Positions 5,248-7,286 of a stretch of DNA of 7,286 nt are shown piece after piece; positions within the stretch are counted from its first letter, which is position 1; each line of letters opens with the position of its first letter. Source of the DNA: Tectiglobus sp039183375. GTDB taxonomy: Bacteria > Pseudomonadota > Alphaproteobacteria > Rhizobiales > Hyphomicrobiaceae. The DNA is taken from the NCBI GenBank assembly GCA_039183375.1, contig JBCDBQ010000378.1, positions 1 through 7,286 on the forward strand, given 5' to 3'. The notes under the pieces are model-generated. The model worked only from the letters and a program-made list of their open reading frames with translations, was not told where the DNA came from and searched no databases. Position numbers and translations under genes: made by a program.

Positions 5248-7286
5248 CTACGGACAGGTTGTGGCATTCACGAATGTCCCATCAATAAACGCAATGTCGT
5301 CTCCGTTCGGTGCACCACCACTTTCTCTGTTGCAGATCTGACCACCGAGTGACGTTACGTTATTCACGTTGCCGCTGCTGTCAGGCAGGACCGTTGATGT
5401 GCCAGACAAGAAGTTGAAGATGTGCCCGCCGACCGAACCCGCAATCGTGGTATTTGCGATGCGTAGTTCTGAGCCCTGATAGATTTGGAACGCATTCTGC
5501 CCGATGTCTGTTAGTGTCGAGTTATTGACCACGACATTGCTGAATTCGCCAATCTCGATGCCAACTTCGGTTGTATCGCTGATCTCAACTTGGTCGAACA
5601 AAGCAAATAGGGTGGAGCCAATCACAATCCCGGACTCTCCCGTATCTACGACCGATGTACTTTCAAGAGCCACGTTGACATTATCGCTGCCGATCGTGAT
5701 GCCGTCGTCTCCGGTCGTCGTGATTGAAACACCAGCTATCGTGATCGTTTCGTTTTCGTTACCAATCGAAATACCTCTTAAACCTGCGTTTGAGATGGAA
5801 ACATCATGAATACGGACGGAAGTGTTAACTTCGCCAATCCTGATGGCGTCGAAGGTCGTACCGTCGATGGTAATGCCTGCTATCGTTACAGTATTGCCGT
5901 CATCGATTCGAATGCCATTCTCTGATACATCCTTGATCGACCCGCCAATTATGGAAATTGAGTTGTTGTCCCGAGCCACGATACCATTGCTGCCGGTCCT
6001 GGCGATCGAACCGCCCTCGATGGTTATCTCATTCCATCGACCGATACTGATACCCGCATTCCCGACATCGGAGATGTTGACGTCGGTTAGGAAGACATTG
6101 GTTTCATAGTTGCCGACACGAACACCATTGTTGCCACTAGCGGCGGCGGCACCAACGATTGTCAGGCCCGCCACGTGAGTATTGGAGCCCTCAATCTCAA
6201 GGCTGGCCTCGTCAGGTGGTTCCGTCACTCGGCCCGCGGCACCTGGCGCTGTGAACGGCACAACGAGGCCGGTTCGGCGTCCGCGGATCTCGATCGTTGA
6301 CCCGCCCCCCTGCAATGTCTGGTTGGCCTGGACTTCCTGGGTGTCCGTCACGGTGCCATTGAGGATGATGAGTGAGTTGTCACCGGCCCCTCTCGATGTG
6401 GTGCTTACATCTGTCGTCGCATCGGCATAGGCGACGCGCTCAAAGTCAGTGCCGGTCAACGCGTCTTCCACGTTCTCGCGCTTGCTCCGGCCAGTGACGA
6501 TATCAGTATCGCGCTCGATGCCGTCGAGCATGCGGCGCTGTTGATGGGAAAGCGACGCCAATGCCTGCACCGGCTTGCCACCACTGAACGGAATGCGCAT
6601 GCGCAGGCCGATATCATGGCGCGTATCGCGAACATCATCATGGCTGACTTCATAGTCGACCGTCAGGCGTGAGCCGGGAATCGACGCGATGACATCATTG
6701 ACGCGTAACTCCAGACGCCCTTTGACACCGGTGACATTGTCCTCGGCATCGTCGCTGTAGAAGTGATATCCGCCGACATAGGCGCGGAGTTCGAACAGGC
6801 TGGGGTCGACTTTGAGATACTCAGTCGGCAGGCGAAACCCGACCTCACCATCGACGCCTTTCAGACCCACTTCCTCGCCTCCAACCATGTAAATTTGATT
6901 GCCCTGCAGTTGGACCTGGGCGAAACCGGCAACACCGGTTTGCGGTGCGGTAACCGGACCATACCAGTTGAGGCGCAGGTCTACGTTCTTTGACAACGCT
7001 TCAAAGCCACCGGAGAGCTGCCAGAAATTATTGTCGATATCGGTTCTGCGCACATCTCCACCGATCCAGGCACCGAGATTAAAACCCCACGGCATCATCT
7101 GACGGTAGCCGAACGCGAGGTTGCCCTCCTTCGCGTTGTCGTCGAAGAACTTTGCTGTAAGCTGGCCGAATAGCAGCGTGCGCCCGCCACCTTTGATCGG
7201 CGCAAAGATGGTCGTCTCACCGCGATTGGTTCCGCTTGTGCCGGTGCTGTCTTCATCGCGGCTGTTGTGATAGCCGCCAATCTCGA
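5248..7286 (-). CDS. Inverse autotransporter (type Ve, intimin/invasin-like) with beta-helix passenger, 5' truncated by the window
   Basis: The frame is open from the right edge to a TAG at 5248, giving 678 visible residues with no start in view; the ATG at 7098 is internal because the 62 residues before it (GGYHNSRDEDS..., TLLFGQLTAKFFDD, NLAFGYRQ) continue the same barrel. Residues 1 to about 235 are an inverse-autotransporter beta-barrel: alternating amphipathic strands such as FNLGAWIGGDVRR, FELRAYVGGYHFYSDD and DIGLRMRIPF. A linker with MLDGIERDTDIVT follows, then a domain with QTLQGGGSTIEIRGRRTG and a long right-handed beta-helix. The end holds two cysteines (651, 677) that could close a disulfide. 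In this secretion type the N-terminal barrel sits in the outer membrane and exports the C-terminal part, so the beta-helix should face outside. Adhesion or glycan binding is plausible; no catalytic residues are recognised. Signal peptide and any LysM domain would lie beyond the edge. Confidence 0.85.
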   Translation of the reverse strand, partial: EIGGYHNSRDEDSTGTSGTNRGETTIFAPIKGGGRTLLFGQLTAKFFDDNAKEGNLAFGYRQMMPWGFNLGAWIGGDVRRTDIDNNFWQLSGGFEALSKNVDLRLNWYGPVTAPQTGVAGFAQVQLQGNQIYMVGGEEVGLKGVDGEVGFRLPTEYLKVDPSLFELRAYVGGYHFYSDDAEDNVTGVKGRLELRVNDVIASIPGSRLTVDYEVSHDDVRDTRHDIGLRMRIPFSGGKPVQALASLSHQQRRMLDGIERDTDIVTGRSKRENVEDALTGTDFERVAYADATTDVSTTSRGAGDNSLIILNGTVTDTQEVQANQTLQGGGSTIEIRGRRTGLVVPFTAPGAAGRVTEPPDEASLEIEGSNTHVAGLTIVGAAAASGNNGVRVGNYETNVFLTDVNISDVGNAGISIGRWNEITIEGGSIARTGSNGIVARDNNSISIIGGSIKDVSENGIRIDDGNTVTIAGITIDGTTFDAIRIGEVNTSVRIHDVSISNAGLRGISIGNENETITIAGVSITTTGDDGITIGSDNVNVALESTSVVDTGESGIVIGSTLFALFDQVEISDTTEVGIEIGEFSNVVVNNSTLTDIGQNAFQIYQGSELRIANTTIAGSVGGHIFNFLSGTSTVLPDSSGNVNNVTSLGGQICNRESGGAPNGDDIAFIDGTFVNATTCP
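5425..6132 (-). repeat. About ten tandem 23-residue beta-helix rungs in the autotransporter passenger
   Basis: Visible residues 385-620 fall into units of 23 to 25 residues with the pattern (N/D/S)-G-I-x-I-G-x-x-N-x-(I/V)-x-(I/V)-x-x-x-(S/T)-I-x-(D/T)-x-G, for example AGISIGRWNEITIEGGSIAR, RGISIGNENETITIAGVSIT and DGITIGSDNVNVALESTSVV. The pattern holds at protein level, while the DNA copies have diverged, so this is an old structural repeat rather than a recent tandem duplication. Confidence 0.82.

Noticed and set aside
5504..6109. Plus-strand frames opposite the beta-helix region, rich in Ser/Pro/Ile/Met
   Set aside because: Their regularity mirrors the repeated codons of the beta-helix rungs on the other strand; no start signals or domains.
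7093..7098. ATG ATG at 7098-7093 as the start of the autotransporter gene
   Set aside because: The frame is open to the right edge and the upstream residues continue the barrel strands, so the true start is outside the window.

Overview
The window looks like chromosomal DNA from a Gram-negative, probably alphaproteobacterial, organism. This rests on moderately GC-rich coding sequence, an exported caspase-like protein with a basic linker and a peptidoglycan-binding-like tail, a FecR-like periplasmic protein, and an outer-membrane inverse autotransporter. The taxonomic call is inference from gene types, not from a marker gene. No tRNA, rRNA, CRISPR array, insertion sequence or phage gene was seen.

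Left part (1-2554): two divergent units share a 231-bp region. To the left runs an exported FecR-like protein (817 to 83). Its stop is overlapped by 14 nt by the start of another protein (96 to beyond base 1), whose first residues resemble the opening strand of urea/amide-type periplasmic-binding folds. To the right runs an exported caspase-family (peptidase C14) protein (1049-2554) with an intact His/Cys dyad. Plausible sigma-70 promoters can be read for both directions, and both support start codons inside the longest open frames. The set suggests an envelope sensing or proteolysis module, but its function is unknown.

Middle part (2640-3772): a TetR-family repressor (3552 to 2944) and a YciI-like small protein (2939 to 2640) form a tight two-gene operon with a 4-nt gap. 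Two GGAC-N4-GTCC palindromes, 22 bp centre to centre, lie on the likely promoter. One fills the -35/-10 spacer and the other covers the predicted start of transcription, so autorepression is likely. The rest of this gap (3623-3772) holds an exact 15-bp tandem duplication and a 7-bp inverted repeat but no recognisable gene.

Right part (3773-7286): three more minus-strand genes. First in transcription order is a large inverse autotransporter (type Ve) whose 5' end lies outside the window, with the beta-barrel followed by a right-handed beta-helix of about ten 23-residue rungs. Next is a membrane-anchored DM13-domain protein. Last is a phytanoyl-CoA dioxygenase-family (EctD-like) Fe(II)/2-oxoglutarate enzyme. 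The DM13 and dioxygenase genes are 62 nt apart and probably co-transcribed. The autotransporter is 162 nt upstream and may be separate.
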